From: PALSA-612 sp963846915
GTDB lineage: Bacteria > Actinomycetota > Thermoleophilia > Gaiellales > Gaiellaceae
Assembly (NCBI GenBank): GCA_963846915.1
Contig: CAWJXV010000009.1
Span: forward strand, 1,736,001 to 1,800,000
DNA: 64,000 nucleotides
Reading direction: 5' to 3'
Shown here: positions 16,752-25,643 of the stretch, piece after piece
Numbering within the stretch: position 1 is the first letter of the stretch
Layout: every line of letters begins with the position of its first letter
Translations under genes and position numbers: made by a program
Notes under the pieces: model-generated
What the model saw: the letters and a program-made list of their open reading frames with translations, nothing else
Database searches by the model: none
Told to the model about the DNA's origin: nothing

Positions 16752-18095
16752 CTACGAATGGGCCGCGGACCCGCGGGCAGAAGGGAGCCGGGCTGAGACG
16801 ACGTAGGAGACCACGACGGCGACGATCACGAGCGGCATCAGGGTCAGGCCGTCGGCCTCGAGGAAGACACTCACGATGAGAACGGACGTGAGGGGCAGTC
16901 CCAGCATTGCGACCATCGTCGCGCCGATACCCATTGCGGCACCCGCGATCATCGGCAGGCCGGGAAGGTGGGAGAGCGCGATGCCGCCGGCAGCGCCGAT
17001 GAACATGCTCGGGAAGATGGGGCCGCCTCGGAAGCTGCTCAGCGAGAAGCTGTACGCGAGGCCCTTGCAGAGGACAACCATCAGGAGCGCGCCCACGGTC
17101 CAGCCGGCGGCGCCTTCGATCAGGCCCGGGAGCTGATCCTGCCCCGAGAAGAGCACCTCGGCCGAGCTTCTCCCAGTCACCTCGACGAAGATCAGCACGA
17201 CAACACCGATCGCGACGCCGACAACGGGTGTCAGCAGCACCATTCGGCGTTCGACGATCGGCTGGAGCAGCAGCGCCAGCCGCTTGATGGCGGCGCCGAG
17301 GATCGCCCCGATGACGCCGATCACGATCGCCCACAGAAACTCGGCCACACGGGGGCTGCCGGCCGGAGGGATGTCCGGGACCGCGAGCGAGAAGGTGCCG
17401 AAGCCGGTCCAGTTGTCGAGCCCGATGAAGATCAGCGAGCCGACACCGGCAGCGAGCAGCCCGGGCGCGAGCACCACTCCGAGCATCGGGCCGCCGATCC
17501 CGGCCACCTCCATCATCAGGAACGCGGCCGGAAGAGGCGAGCCGAGGAGCGTGCTGATCGCGGCGAAGCTCCCGGCGGCGCCGATCACGACACTGGCCAT
17601 CTCAGGCGCGTCGCGCTTGACCAGGTGGACGGCGAGGACTCCGAGGCCGCTGCCGATCGCGATCAGAGGCGCCTCCGGGCCGAGGACGACCCCGAGGCTG
17701 AGCGTGGCGAACGAGGCGATGACGATCCCTGGGAGCTCGATCGGCGGCACGGGGCCGGATGACTTGAACCCCTCCGCCGGCTTGTGCCCTGCCGTTCCCG
17801 GCAGGTGCCGGATCGTGAGCGCCACCAGCAGGCCGCTCAGCGCAAGCAGCGGAATCGGCCACCAGACAGGCTGGCTGTCGAAGCCGAGGTCGCCGGGCAG
17901 GGTGCCGTACAGATAGTGCTGTAGCCTGGTGAAACCCTCGAGAAAGAAGTATGCGGCCGCCGCCACCGGCACACCGATGATCGCGCCGAACACGAGCAGC
18001 ACGACGTACGAGCGGCTCCGGAGAAGCTCGGCGGGACTCGGTGTAGCCCCTGTCGACGGCGCCGTATGCGCCTCCGGCTGACCCTCTTCTTCCAC
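16752..18095 (-). CDS. CLC-family chloride channel or H+/Cl- antiporter
   Basis: 447 residues with many membrane helices. Selectivity-filter motifs are visible: VVLGPEAPLIAIGSG (gating Glu near residue 141; the usual GREGP is changed to GPEAP) and GGPIFPSMFIGAAGG near the C-terminus. No CBS domains, as in short bacterial CLC proteins. It moves Cl- or a similar anion across the cytoplasmic membrane, in pH or osmotic balance. The GTG at 18095 is the likely start. The next gene, divergent, is an aquaporin, which fits an osmotic setting. The altered filter leaves anion selectivity open. Confidence 0.85.
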   Translation of the reverse strand: MEEEGQPEAHTAPSTGATPSPAELLRSRSYVVLLVFGAIIGVPVAAAAYFFLEGFTRLQHYLYGTLPGDLGFDSQPVWWPIPLLALSGLLVALTIRHLPGTAGHKPAEGFKSSGPVPPIELPGIVIASFATLSLGVVLGPEAPLIAIGSGLGVLAVHLVKRDAPEMASVVIGAAGSFAAISTLLGSPLPAAFLMMEVAGIGGPMLGVVLAPGLLAAGVGSLIFIGLDNWTGFGTFSLAVPDIPPAGSPRVAEFLWAIVIGVIGAILGAAIKRLALLLQPIVERRMVLLTPVVGVAIGVVVLIFVEVTGRSSAEVLFSGQDQLPGLIEGAAGWTVGALLMVVLCKGLAYSFSLSSFRGGPIFPSMFIGAAGGIALSHLPGLPMIAGAAMGIGATMVAMLGLPLTSVLIVSVFLEADGLTLMPLVIVAVVVSYVVSARLPSARGSAAHS

Positions 18096-18340
18096 GCTGT
18101 TCTCGCTTCCGATAGTGATCAGGGACTCGTCGAGACGGCGACGGGATCCCGAAGGTCCAGGAGCGTACCTCCGCCACCCGAAGGAAGTCGTCGGCGGCGT
18201 TTCGCTAGACGTCTCGTGAGTCCCTCCTGGGTGTGGGTCGTGTTCCGAGCTTCACCCAGACGGGGTGATGTTCCGGAAGGGCAGCCTTCGTAGCCTCGCC
18301 GCGATGATCGGCGGAGTCGTCTCATGAGAGGAGCGGGGCT

Positions 18341-19160
18341 GTGAGCACGGACCTCAAGCGGGCCGAGGCGGGGGTACTCGGCTGGATCGACAGGGACATC
18401 ACGGGCCCGATGGCGGACTTCCAGGACCCGAACCAGGAGTGGCGCCGCCTGTTCTCCGAGTTCTACGGGACGTTCTTCCTCGTGCTCGTGGCCGCGGGCG
18501 GCGGGATGATGGGCCAGGCGTTCCCGAACACGATCACCCGGACGGCGGCCGTCGTCGCGCCCGGATTGATGGTGATGGGGATCATCATGTTCATGGGCAA
18601 GGTGTCGGGCGCGCACCTGAACCCGGCGGTCAGCTTCGCCTTCTCGCTGCGCGGCGACTTCCCCTGGCGGCGCGTGCCGGGCTACATCATCGTTCAGCTG
18701 GCCGGTGCAACTGTTGCGGCTCTCTTTCTTCGAGGCGTGATCAAGGTCTCGGCCAAGTACGGAGCGAACTATCCTGCCCACGGCTATTCGGGCTGGCAGG
18801 CGCTCCTGATGGAGGCGGTGCTCACGCTCGGGCTCGTGAGCGTGATCCTCGGCACTGCCTCGGGCGCGCAGAACATCGGCATCTTCGGGGCGATCGGCGT
18901 CGGCGCCTACATCGCGCTCGCGGGTCTCTGGGGCAGCCCGATCTCTGGTGCGTCGATGAACCCGGCCCGCACGTTCGGGCCCGACCTCGTCGGGAAGACG
19001 TTCACCGACTACTGGGTCTACGTCGTCGGTCCGCTTGCTGGGTGCTGCGATCGCGGTCGGCTTCGCCTACGTGCTGCGAGGTTCGGGAGGAGGCCGGTCC
19101 GGCTCCGGCGCGGCCCAGGGAGACCTGGAAACGGAGGTCCAGAGGCCCGAGCAGGCCTAG
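18341..19160 (+). CDS. MIP-family aquaporin/glycerol facilitator, one frameshift near the 3' end
   Basis: About 272 residues after correction. The GTG at 18341 follows GAGAGGAG. Both pore motifs are intact: HLNPAVS (about residue 95) and SMNPARTFGPDL (about 207), with six helices. Near 19040-19042 a GGG run breaks the frame; removing one G continues the last helix as GPLAGAAIAVGFAYVLRG and ends at 19160. Channel for water or small solutes. A hydrophilic N-terminal extension of about 35 residues is present. The divergent CLC gene suggests a shared osmotic role. Confidence 0.8.
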
Positions 19161-19217
19161 AGAGTCGGAGGGGATGGTGGGGGAGAGACCTCGGTCCCGC
19201 CCCCACCCGAGGGCGAT

Positions 19218-19376
19218 CTAGTCGTCCCCGCAGTTCACGAAGACCGGCTGGTGAATACCGGCGTGGTAGACCTTGCAGCCGTCGTTGCCCGAGTCGACGA
19301 TGGCTGCCGACGCCGTCACGACGTAGATGGCAGCGGCCACGACGACGAGAGCCAGCAGGATCGCAAAACGCTTCAT
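19218..19376 (-). CDS. 52-residue secreted peptide with a Cys pair
   Basis: MKRFAILLALVVVAAAIYVV is a signal peptide core, followed by a short acidic mature part with two cysteines (DGCKVYH and VNCGDD). The ATG at 19376 has AAGGAAGGGGG 9-10 nt upstream. The N-terminus and ribosome-binding site resemble those of the secreted protein at 1232-1657. Convergent with the aquaporin gene. Too small to assign; a disulfide-bonded exported peptide is likely. Confidence 0.65.
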   Translation of the reverse strand: MKRFAILLALVVVAAAIYVVTASAAIVDSGNDGCKVYHAGIHQPVFVNCGDD

Positions 19377-19503
19377 CCAGTTACACCCCCCTTCCTTGCC
19401 AGGTAACGAACAGGACTGGTGGCGATGATCCCCTGCGCGCCGGCGGTGATCATATATTGACTACCGGCCGCGCGTAGCCCCTGCCCGGAACGGGCAAGCT
19501 TCA

Positions 19504-20988
19504 GTGAGCGTGGTCGGCGAGTTGCTCGCGGGGCGGTACGAGCTGGAGGAGCTGAGCGGCTCCGGCGGCATGTCGCGCGTGTACCGGGCCCGCGACCGAC
19601 AGCTCGGCCGGCTGGTCGCGATCAAGATCCTGCACGAACGCTTCGCGGACGATCCGGAGCACGTCGAGCGTTTCCGCCGTGAGGCACGCGCCGTCGCGCG
19701 ACTGACCCACCCGAACATCGTCACCGTCATCGACCGGGGCGAGGCCGACGGGAGCCAGTACATCGTCTTCGAGCACGTCGAGGGCGAGGACCTGAAGCAG
19801 CTCGTCGGCCGCACGGGGCCGCTCCCGCCCCGGCGCGTGCTCGATCTCGGCATCGACATCGCGCGGGCGCTCGCGTTCGCCCACGCGCACGGCGTCGTCC
19901 ACCGCGACGTCAAGCCGCAGAACGTGCTCGTGCGCGACGCCGTCGCCAAGGTCACCGACTTCGGGATCGCGCGGGCCGACGACGCTGCGCTGGGCGACGA
20001 GAGCACGGCCGCCGGCACGGTCCTCGGGACCGGCGACTACATCTCGCCCGAGCAGGCGGGCGGCGAACGGGCGACCGAGCGGAGCGACGTGTACTCGCTC
20101 GGCGCGCTCCTGTACGAGCTGCTCACGGGCTGCGTGCCCTATCCGGCGGACAGCGCCGTCGCCGCCGCAACGCGACACGCGACCGATCCCGTCCCGGACG
20201 TCCTCGCCGCCCGGCCCGACACGCCCGTGCGGCTCGCCGCGGCCGTCGAGCGCGCGATGGCGAAGGACCCGGCCGACCGGTTCGCGTCGATGGACGCCTT
20301 CCTGGCCGAGCTCGTCGCCTGCCGGAACGAGCTGCCCGCTCCGGAGTCGGCGCAGACGATGATCATCGCCGATGCGCCGGCGCCGGCCGATCCCGCTCGG
20401 TACGGGCGGTCGCGACGGCGGTCGCGGGCGCTGCCGGTGCTCGCCGTCCTGCTCGTGCTGGCGGGAATCGCTGCCGGCGCCTACCTCGCCTTCGGCCGCG
20501 GCCACGAGAGCACGCCGCCGAGCGCGAAGCCGTCGGCGGCCGTGCCGGTGGCCCTCCACGCGTCGTCCGCGTTCGATCCACCGCCCGGAGACGGCCAGGA
20601 GCGGAACGATCTCGTCGGTTTCGCGACCGACGGCTCGACGGCCACGTCGTGGCAGACCGAGCATTACACGACCGCCGCGTTCGGAAACCTGAAGAAGGGA
20701 GTCGGGCTCGTCCTCTCCACCGGCTCGGCACCGGTCGCGCTCGGGTCGTTGACCGTTCGCACTCCGACGCCCGGATTCACGGCCGTCGTCGAGGCGGCGG
20801 CCGGTGGCGGCCGGTTCTCGGTCGTCTCCTCCTCGCAGACGCTCGGCGACACGACGACGTTCAGGCTGCACGTCCCTGGTCCGCGCCGCCGCTACATGGT
20901 CTGGATCACGAACCTCGTCAGATTCGACACCGGCGATCCGACGAAGCCGTTCGGCGCTCGTATCAGCGAGGTCACCGGCTCCGACTAG
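19504..20988 (+). CDS. Hanks-type Ser/Thr kinase with discoidin-like ectodomain
   Basis: 494 residues from the GTG at 19504. Kinase domain at residues 11-270: GSGGMSRVYRA, AIK lysine, HRDVKPQNVL, DFGIAR and SPEQ, all canonical PknB-type. A membrane helix (ALPVLAVLLVLAGIAAGAYL, about 308-327) leads to an extracellular domain of about 150 residues (GFATDGSTATSWQTEHY, then beta strands) resembling F5/8C-discoidin carbohydrate-binding folds; there are no PASTA repeats. It probably senses a cell-wall or sugar ligand and phosphorylates cytosolic targets. Single gene; the next gene has its own -10 box. Confidence 0.85.
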   Translation: MSVVGELLAGRYELEELSGSGGMSRVYRARDRQLGRLVAIKILHERFADDPEHVERFRREARAVARLTHPNIVTVIDRGEADGSQYIVFEHVEGEDLKQLVGRTGPLPPRRVLDLGIDIARALAFAHAHGVVHRDVKPQNVLVRDAVAKVTDFGIARADDAALGDESTAAGTVLGTGDYISPEQAGGERATERSDVYSLGALLYELLTGCVPYPADSAVAAATRHATDPVPDVLAARPDTPVRLAAAVERAMAKDPADRFASMDAFLAELVACRNELPAPESAQTMIIADAPAPADPARYGRSRRRSRALPVLAVLLVLAGIAAGAYLAFGRGHESTPPSAKPSAAVPVALHASSAFDPPPGDGQERNDLVGFATDGSTATSWQTEHYTTAAFGNLKKGVGLVLSTGSAPVALGSLTVRTPTPGFTAVVEAAAGGGRFSVVSSSQTLGDTTTFRLHVPGPRRRYMVWITNLVRFDTGDPTKPFGARISEVTGSD

Positions 20989-21004
20989 ATAGGCTCGCCC
21001 GCGC

Positions 21005-21874
21005 GTGGACGCGCTGACGACAGCCGACGGGCGCAAGCTCGCCTACCGACTCTTCGGCTCGGGCCCGGTGCTCGTCTGCCATCCCGGCGGCCCGGGCTTC
21101 TCCTCACGGTACTTCGGCGACTTCGCCGGGCTCGGCGAGCGCTTCACGCTGGCGATGCTGAACCCGCGCGGGACGGAGGGCTCCGACCGGCCGGCCGACC
21201 CGCGCGCGTATACGACCGGGGACTACGTGGCCGACCTCGACGAGCTCCGCACGCACCTCGGCCTCGAGCGCATGCTGCTGCTCGGCCACTCGCACGGAGG
21301 GGTCGTCGCCCAGGCGTACGCGGCGCAGCACCCCGATCGCGTCGAGCGGGTCGTCCTCGCGAGCACGCTTGCCCGTTTCCAGGCCGAGCAGGAGGCCGCG
21401 ATGGAGGCGGGCTTGGAATCGAAGGCGGGGGAGCCGTGGTACGAGGACGCGATGGAGGCGCTTCGCGCCGAGCAGGCCGGCGAGTGGGGATCGGACGAGG
21501 AGCTCGGGGCGATCGCGCTTCGGGAGATGCCGTTCTACTTCGCACGCTTCGGCGAGCGTGAGCGCCGCCATCTCGAGCTCCTCGACGGCGAGCTCCTCTG
21601 CGGCGACGCGCTCAAGCTGTTCAACGAGGATGTCTTCACGACGTTCGACCTGCGCCCGGAGCTGCCCCGCATCACGGCGCCGGCGCTCGTGATCACGGGC
21701 GAGCAGGACTTCATCTGCGGGCCGGTCTGCGCGCACGAGATCGCCGCGAGCGTCCCCGGTGCACAGCTCAGCCTGCTCGGGGACTGCGGGCACTTCGTCT
21801 TCGTCGAGCAGCCGGAGCAGTTCGCGGCAGTCGTCGGCGACTTCCTCGGCCTCGCTCCACCGTCGGCTGCGTAG
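21005..21874 (+). CDS. Alpha/beta hydrolase, proline-iminopeptidase-like
   Basis: 289 residues from the GTG at 21005, with TAGGCT ending 9 nt upstream. Triad elements: GHSHGG nucleophile Ser (about residue 96), Asp in VITGEQDFI, His in GDCGHFVF. An oxyanion motif PGGPGFSS near residue 30 and NPRGTEGSDRP are close to prolyl aminopeptidases and related hydrolases. Cytosolic. Without substrate data, peptidase or esterase activity cannot be separated. Followed 10 bp later by a HypE-like gene with its own -10 box. Confidence 0.8.
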   Translation: MDALTTADGRKLAYRLFGSGPVLVCHPGGPGFSSRYFGDFAGLGERFTLAMLNPRGTEGSDRPADPRAYTTGDYVADLDELRTHLGLERMLLLGHSHGGVVAQAYAAQHPDRVERVVLASTLARFQAEQEAAMEAGLESKAGEPWYEDAMEALRAEQAGEWGSDEELGAIALREMPFYFARFGERERRHLELLDGELLCGDALKLFNEDVFTTFDLRPELPRITAPALVITGEQDFICGPVCAHEIAASVPGAQLSLLGDCGHFVFVEQPEQFAAVVGDFLGLAPPSAA

Positions 21875-21884
21875 TCTCCGGTAG

Positions 21885-22925
21885 GTGGGCGTCGGGAACG
21901 ACCAAGGACGGCCGCTCGCTGCCGGGAAGATCCCGCTCGAGCTCCTGAGCCGGCTGCTCGACGAACTTCCCACGCCTCCTCCCGAGCTCCGTCTGGGCGC
22001 GCGGATCGGGGAGGACGCATGCGCGATCGACGTTCCGGAGGGGGTCCTGATCGCCGCCGCGGACCCGATCACGCTGACGAGCGAGGACGCAGGGCGGCTG
22101 GCCGTTCTCGTCAACGCAAACGACGTCGCCGTCAGCGGTGCGCGCCCCCGGTGGTTCCTTGCAGTCGTGCTCGTTCCGCCCGGGACGACGGACGGCCAGC
22201 TCCACGGGCTGTTCAGCTCGATCCGGCGGACGCTGGCCGAGGTCGGCGCCCATCTCGTCGGCGGGCACACGGAGGTGACGCCCGCGGTGACGCGGCCGGT
22301 CGTGGTCGGACACATGCTCGGGATTGCCGCGGGCGACCCAGTGAAGACCGGCGGGTTCGGGCCGGGTGACGTCGTGGTCCAGGTCAGACCGGCACCGATC
22401 GAGGGGGCAGCCGTGCTCGCGCGGGAGGTGGTCGACGGATCCACGACTGTCTCTCCGGAGTTGCTCGAACAGGCGCGAGGCGCGCTCGACGGGCCGGGCA
22501 TATCGGTCGTCGAGCCCGCGCTCCTCGCGACCTCGCTCGGCGCGACGGCACTGCACGATCCCACCGAGGGCGGCCTCGCAGGCGGGCTGCACGAGATGGC
22601 TCGCGCGGCGGGTCTACGCCTCGTCGTCGACCGCTCGGCGATCCTGTGGTTTCGGCCCGGCCTCGCCGTCTGCGAAGCCGTGCGGGCGGATCCCTGGGGC
22701 ACGCTGGCGTCCGGCACCTTGCTTGCGACCTTTCCACCCGGGATCGCGAAGAACGCGCTCGAGGCGTTCGCACGCGAAGACCACCAGGCCGCCGACATCG
22801 GGCGCGTCGAGGACGGCGACGGCGTCTGGGACTCGCACGGCGAGCCCCTCGCCTGGCCGGAGGTCGACGAGGTCGCGCGCCTCCTTTCCGACGGAGAGCA
22901 CGAGCCGCCCGTCGCTACGATCTGA
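21885..22925 (+). CDS. HypE-like AIR-synthase-fold protein
   Basis: 346 residues from the GTG at 21885 (TAGTCT 7 nt upstream). The PurM/HypE/SelD fold shows in ARIGEDACAID, AADPITLTSEDAGRLAVLVN, ANDVAVSGARPRW, GGHTEVTP and DPTEGGLAGGLHEMA, which form the ATP-binding cleft. HypE proper dehydrates a carbamoyl thiocarboxamide on its C-terminal Cys for NiFe hydrogenase assembly; here the C-terminus (HEPPVATI) lacks the PRIC-type cysteine and no hyp genes are near, so another role is likely. Precedes yebC by 3 bp. Confidence 0.75.
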   Translation: MGVGNDQGRPLAAGKIPLELLSRLLDELPTPPPELRLGARIGEDACAIDVPEGVLIAAADPITLTSEDAGRLAVLVNANDVAVSGARPRWFLAVVLVPPGTTDGQLHGLFSSIRRTLAEVGAHLVGGHTEVTPAVTRPVVVGHMLGIAAGDPVKTGGFGPGDVVVQVRPAPIEGAAVLAREVVDGSTTVSPELLEQARGALDGPGISVVEPALLATSLGATALHDPTEGGLAGGLHEMARAAGLRLVVDRSAILWFRPGLAVCEAVRADPWGTLASGTLLATFPPGIAKNALEAFAREDHQAADIGRVEDGDGVWDSHGEPLAWPEVDEVARLLSDGEHEPPVATI

Positions 22926-22928
22926 CCC

Positions 22929-23684
22929 GTGTCCGGGCATAGCAAGTGGTCGTCGATCAAACACAAGAAGGGCGCCGCCGACGCCAGGCGCGGCAAGCTG
23001 TTCTCGAAGCTCGCGCGGGCGATCATCGTCGCGGCCCGAGAGGGGGGCGGCGACCCCGCGGCCAACCTCGCGCTCCAGAACGCGATCGAGAAGGCGCGCT
23101 CGTACTCGATGCCGAAGGACAACATCGAGCGGGCGATCGCGCGCGGGGCGGGGAGTGAAGGCGACGGCGACGCGTACGAGCCGATCGTCTACGAGGGCTA
23201 CGGTCCGGGTGGCGTTGCACTGATCGTCGAGGCGCTCACCGACAACCGCAACCGCACCGCCGCCGACGTGCGCCACATCTTCGACAAGAACGACGGCAAC
23301 CTGGGCGGATCCGGCTCGGTTGCATGGCTGTTCGAGCGGCGCGGCATCGTGCTCGTGGGCGCCGAAGGCGTCGACGAGGACGAGCTGACGCTGACCGCGG
23401 CCGACGGAGGCGCCGACGACGTCGAGCGCGACGGCTCGACCTTCGAGATCAGCTCGGCACCGGAGGCGCTCTCCGGCGTGCGGGAAGCGATCGTCGGCGC
23501 GGGCTTCCCTGTCGAGTCGGTCGAGGTCGCCCTGGTCCCGAAGACGAACGTCACGGTCGAGGACGAGGCCGCCGCTCGCAAGATCCTCCGGCTGATGGAC
23601 GCGCTGGAGGAGAACGACGACGTCCAGGACGTCTACGCGAACTTCGACATCCCCGAAGCTGTCCTCGAAACCGTCGCCTCCTGA
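22929..23684 (+). CDS. yebC: YebC/PmpR family protein (TACO1-like)
   Basis: 251 residues, full length, starting MSGHSKWSSIKHKKGAADA, the family hallmark, from the GTG at 22929 with TACGAT 7 nt upstream. Further signatures: NIERAIARG, YEGYGPGGVA, DNRNRTAADVRHIF and GSVAWLF. YebC proteins bind DNA or act at the ribosome to ease translation of proline stretches. yebC is typically next to ruvC; here the secreted protein gene 23983-25590 lies between. Its 3' end is copied twice just downstream. Confidence 0.92.
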   Translation: MSGHSKWSSIKHKKGAADARRGKLFSKLARAIIVAAREGGGDPAANLALQNAIEKARSYSMPKDNIERAIARGAGSEGDGDAYEPIVYEGYGPGGVALIVEALTDNRNRTAADVRHIFDKNDGNLGGSGSVAWLFERRGIVLVGAEGVDEDELTLTAADGGADDVERDGSTFEISSAPEALSGVREAIVGAGFPVESVEVALVPKTNVTVEDEAAARKILRLMDALEENDDVQDVYANFDIPEAVLETVAS

Positions 23685-23695
23685 GTAGCGACGCG
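23619..23695 (+). repeat. Copy 1 of the duplicated yebC tail
   Basis: 77 bp covering the last codons (YANFDIPEAVLETVAS), the stop and the start of the 3' flank. It matches 23806-23882 at 74 of 77 positions. Confidence 0.85.
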
Positions 23696-23714
23696 GTGCG
23701 ACGCGCGGCGAAGT

Positions 23715-23729
23715 CGGGGCTTTGCCCCG
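23715..23729. terminator. Small GC hairpin after yebC
   Basis: CGGGGC-TTT-GCCCCG, a 6-bp perfect stem with a 3-nt loop, 30 bp after the yebC stop. A weak terminator candidate without a T-tract. Confidence 0.35.
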
Positions 23730-23774
23730 GCGTAGCTCAGGTCGCCGGGCACTCGCGACGACGAAGAAGGGGGC

Positions 23775-23803
23775 GCATGGGGGAAACCTGGTTTCCCCCA
23801 TGC
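23775..23803. repeat. 29-bp perfect palindrome (REP-like)
   Basis: GCATGGGGGAAACC and its exact complement flank a single T. It lies between the two copies of the yebC tail. Related sequences occur at 23939-23962 and 32886-32910, so it is a dispersed intergenic repeat that may also act as a terminator or DNA-binding site. Confidence 0.7.
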
Positions 23804-23805
23804 TG

Positions 23806-23882
23806 GACGTCCAGGACGTCTACGCGAACTTCGACATCCCCGACGCCGTCCTCGAAACCGTCGCCTCCTGAGTCGCGACGCG
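23806..23882 (+). repeat. Copy 2 of the yebC tail
   Basis: 74 of 77 bp identical to 23619-23695, including the in-frame stop. It has no start, so it is untranslated or a remnant. The three changes (two in the EAV codons, one after the stop) leave the encoded tail almost unchanged. Confidence 0.85.
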
Positions 23883-23930
23883 AACCTCGACATCCCGAGG
23901 CGGCCCTCGAGACGGCCGCGTCCCAAGAAC
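23878..23930 (+). repeat. Degenerate third copy of the yebC tail
   Basis: ACGCGAACCTCGACATCCC is followed by sequence encoding an A-N-L-D-I-P-E-A-A-L-E-T-A-A-S-like string with one base missing. It directly abuts copy 2, so the tail is present three times. Confidence 0.55.
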
Positions 23931-23938
23931 GTCCCGGT

Positions 23939-23962
23939 TGGGCGAACAGGTTTTTCCCCACG
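23939..23962. repeat. Degenerate REP-like palindrome copy
   Basis: TTGGGCGAACAGGTTTTTCCCC is a decayed form of the 29-bp palindrome at 23775-23803, with the same left-to-right order GGG-GAA-C-AGG-TTT-CCCC. It is 25 bp before the next gene. Confidence 0.4.
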
Positions 23963-23966
23963 CGCC

Positions 23967-23972
23967 TACACT
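23967..23972 (+). promoter_or_regulatory. TACACT -10 box
   Basis: TACACT ends 10 nt before the TTG at 23983, chosen as start of the secreted repeat protein. Confidence 0.4.
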
Positions 23973-23982
23973 GAGCAAGGCT

Positions 23983-25590
23983 TTGGCCGGCCTCTTCAGT
24001 CGCGCGCGCCGTCGCCCGAGGCGCATTCCCGTGAAGGTGCTCGTCCTTGCGAGCGCCGCGACGCCGCTCGTCCTCGCCGTCGGGTCTGCGCCTGCCGCCT
24101 CGCCGCTCCCGCCGAAGCTCGTGACACCGCGGAACCTGTCCGCGAGCGGCGCCGACGCGGTCATTCCCTCCGTTGCGACCGACGCGAAGGGCAACACCGT
24201 CGTCGCCTGGGCGCAGGCCAGGGGGAGCGACTGGACGATCCAGGCCGTCTACCGGCCGGCGGGCGGGAGCTGGGGCCTGCCCCGGGGGCTGTCCGTGCCC
24301 GCCAATCACGTCGCCTCGCCGCAGGTCGCGATCGCCGGCACGAACGTCGTCGCCGTGTGGGAGCGCTTCGACGGCAAGAACCTGATCGCGCAGACCGCTG
24401 ATCGCGACCCGAAGACGGGCACGTGGGGGATTCCAACCTCGCTCTCGGCAGGCGGTCGCGACGCGCAGGCGCCGCGGATCGCGATCGATGCGCGCGGCGA
24501 CACGGCGGCGGTGTGGGCGAGCGTTGGCCTCCAGGGCTGGACGATCCAGGCCGCGTACCGGCCGGGCGGCGGATCGTGGCTCCCGACCGCGGTGCTCGAC
24601 GCGCCGCAGGTCGGAACGGCTGCGCCAGACGTCGTGGTCGACAACGCAGGCGTCGCGACCGCCGTCTGGACGGCGACGACGGGCAGCGGTTGGCACGTGT
24701 ACGCCTCCTCCCGGCAGGCCGACGGCAGCTGGACGAAGGAGGTCTCCCTCTCGGATGCAGATCCGAGCGGATCGCTTGCGCCGCAGCTCGCACTCGAGCG
24801 CTCGAACGACGTCACAGCCGTCTGGTCGAGGTCGGTCGGCGCGATCATCGTGCCCGAGCTGTCGACCCGGAGCGCCGCCACCGGCGCGTGGAGCCGTTCG
24901 CAGCAGGTCTTCCCGGGCGAGGTCGGTGCGTTTGCGCCTCAGATCGCGACGAACCGGCGCGGCGACGGCGTGATCGTGTGGACGAGCTCGACCAAGGCCG
25001 GCCTGGTGGTGAAGGCAGCGGTCAGGCGACCCGGAAAGGCGTGGGGGGCGCCGAAGACCCTGGCCAAGGGCTCGGGGCCGCAGGTCGCGCTCGACGCGCA
25101 GGGTGCCGCGGTCGCGGTGTGGGCGACCTCGATCTCGGGCCTGTCGCGGGTCCAGGCGGCGAGCCTGGCAGCGACCGGAACGTCGTGGTCGCCGCCGCGG
25201 ACGCTCTCCAAGGCCGGCGGGGATGCATTGACGGCGCAGGTGGCGCTCGATCCCGACGGCGACGGCGCCGTGGTCTGGGCCCGCTACGACGGCAGGACGT
25301 TCGTGATCCAGGGCGCCGGCTACGACGGCGCCGGGCCGGTCCTCGACAAGCTGTCGGTGCCCGCGACGGGCGTCGTCGGCAAGCGGCTGACCTTCTCCGT
25401 CGCGCCCAGGGACGTGTGGTCCGCCGTCGGGTCGATCCACTGGATCTTCGGAGACGGCAGGACGGGAAGCGGCAAGCTGACCTCCCACGTGTACACCGAC
25501 CCCGGCCGCTACAGCGCGCAGGTCACGGCCACCGACCTGGCGGGGCGGGCGCGTACGCTGCGCCGCACGGTGACGATCTCGGTCGCCTGA
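23983..25590 (+). CDS. Secreted repeat protein with C-terminal PKD domain
   Basis: About 535 residues if started at TTG 23983; a GTG at 24031 (MKVLVLASAATPLVLAV) is a good alternative. After a signal peptide come six or more repeats of about 55 residues with the rhythm AxDAxGxxxAVWA ... GxWTIQAAYRP ... GGSWxxP, suggesting a beta-propeller like sialidase/BNR folds. The last 85 residues are a PKD domain (VGSIHWIFGDGRTGSGKLTS, HVYTDPGRYSAQVTATD). Extracytoplasmic, probably carbohydrate- or protein-binding. It separates yebC from ruvC and has no linked partner. Confidence 0.75.
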   Translation: MAGLFSRARRRPRRIPVKVLVLASAATPLVLAVGSAPAASPLPPKLVTPRNLSASGADAVIPSVATDAKGNTVVAWAQARGSDWTIQAVYRPAGGSWGLPRGLSVPANHVASPQVAIAGTNVVAVWERFDGKNLIAQTADRDPKTGTWGIPTSLSAGGRDAQAPRIAIDARGDTAAVWASVGLQGWTIQAAYRPGGGSWLPTAVLDAPQVGTAAPDVVVDNAGVATAVWTATTGSGWHVYASSRQADGSWTKEVSLSDADPSGSLAPQLALERSNDVTAVWSRSVGAIIVPELSTRSAATGAWSRSQQVFPGEVGAFAPQIATNRRGDGVIVWTSSTKAGLVVKAAVRRPGKAWGAPKTLAKGSGPQVALDAQGAAVAVWATSISGLSRVQAASLAATGTSWSPPRTLSKAGGDALTAQVALDPDGDGAVVWARYDGRTFVIQGAGYDGAGPVLDKLSVPATGVVGKRLTFSVAPRDVWSAVGSIHWIFGDGRTGSGKLTSHVYTDPGRYSAQVTATDLAGRARTLRRTVTISVA

Positions 25591-25643
25591 CCGCCTGGTC
25601 CCGGGGCGGAAGGAACGTCCGCCGTCCCGCCTAACCTCTGCAC

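Noticed and set aside
19457..19480. TTGACT ... TAGCCC as promoter for the kinase at 19504
   Set aside because: Spacer of 12 nt is too short for a sigma-70-type promoter, and no other -10 fits.
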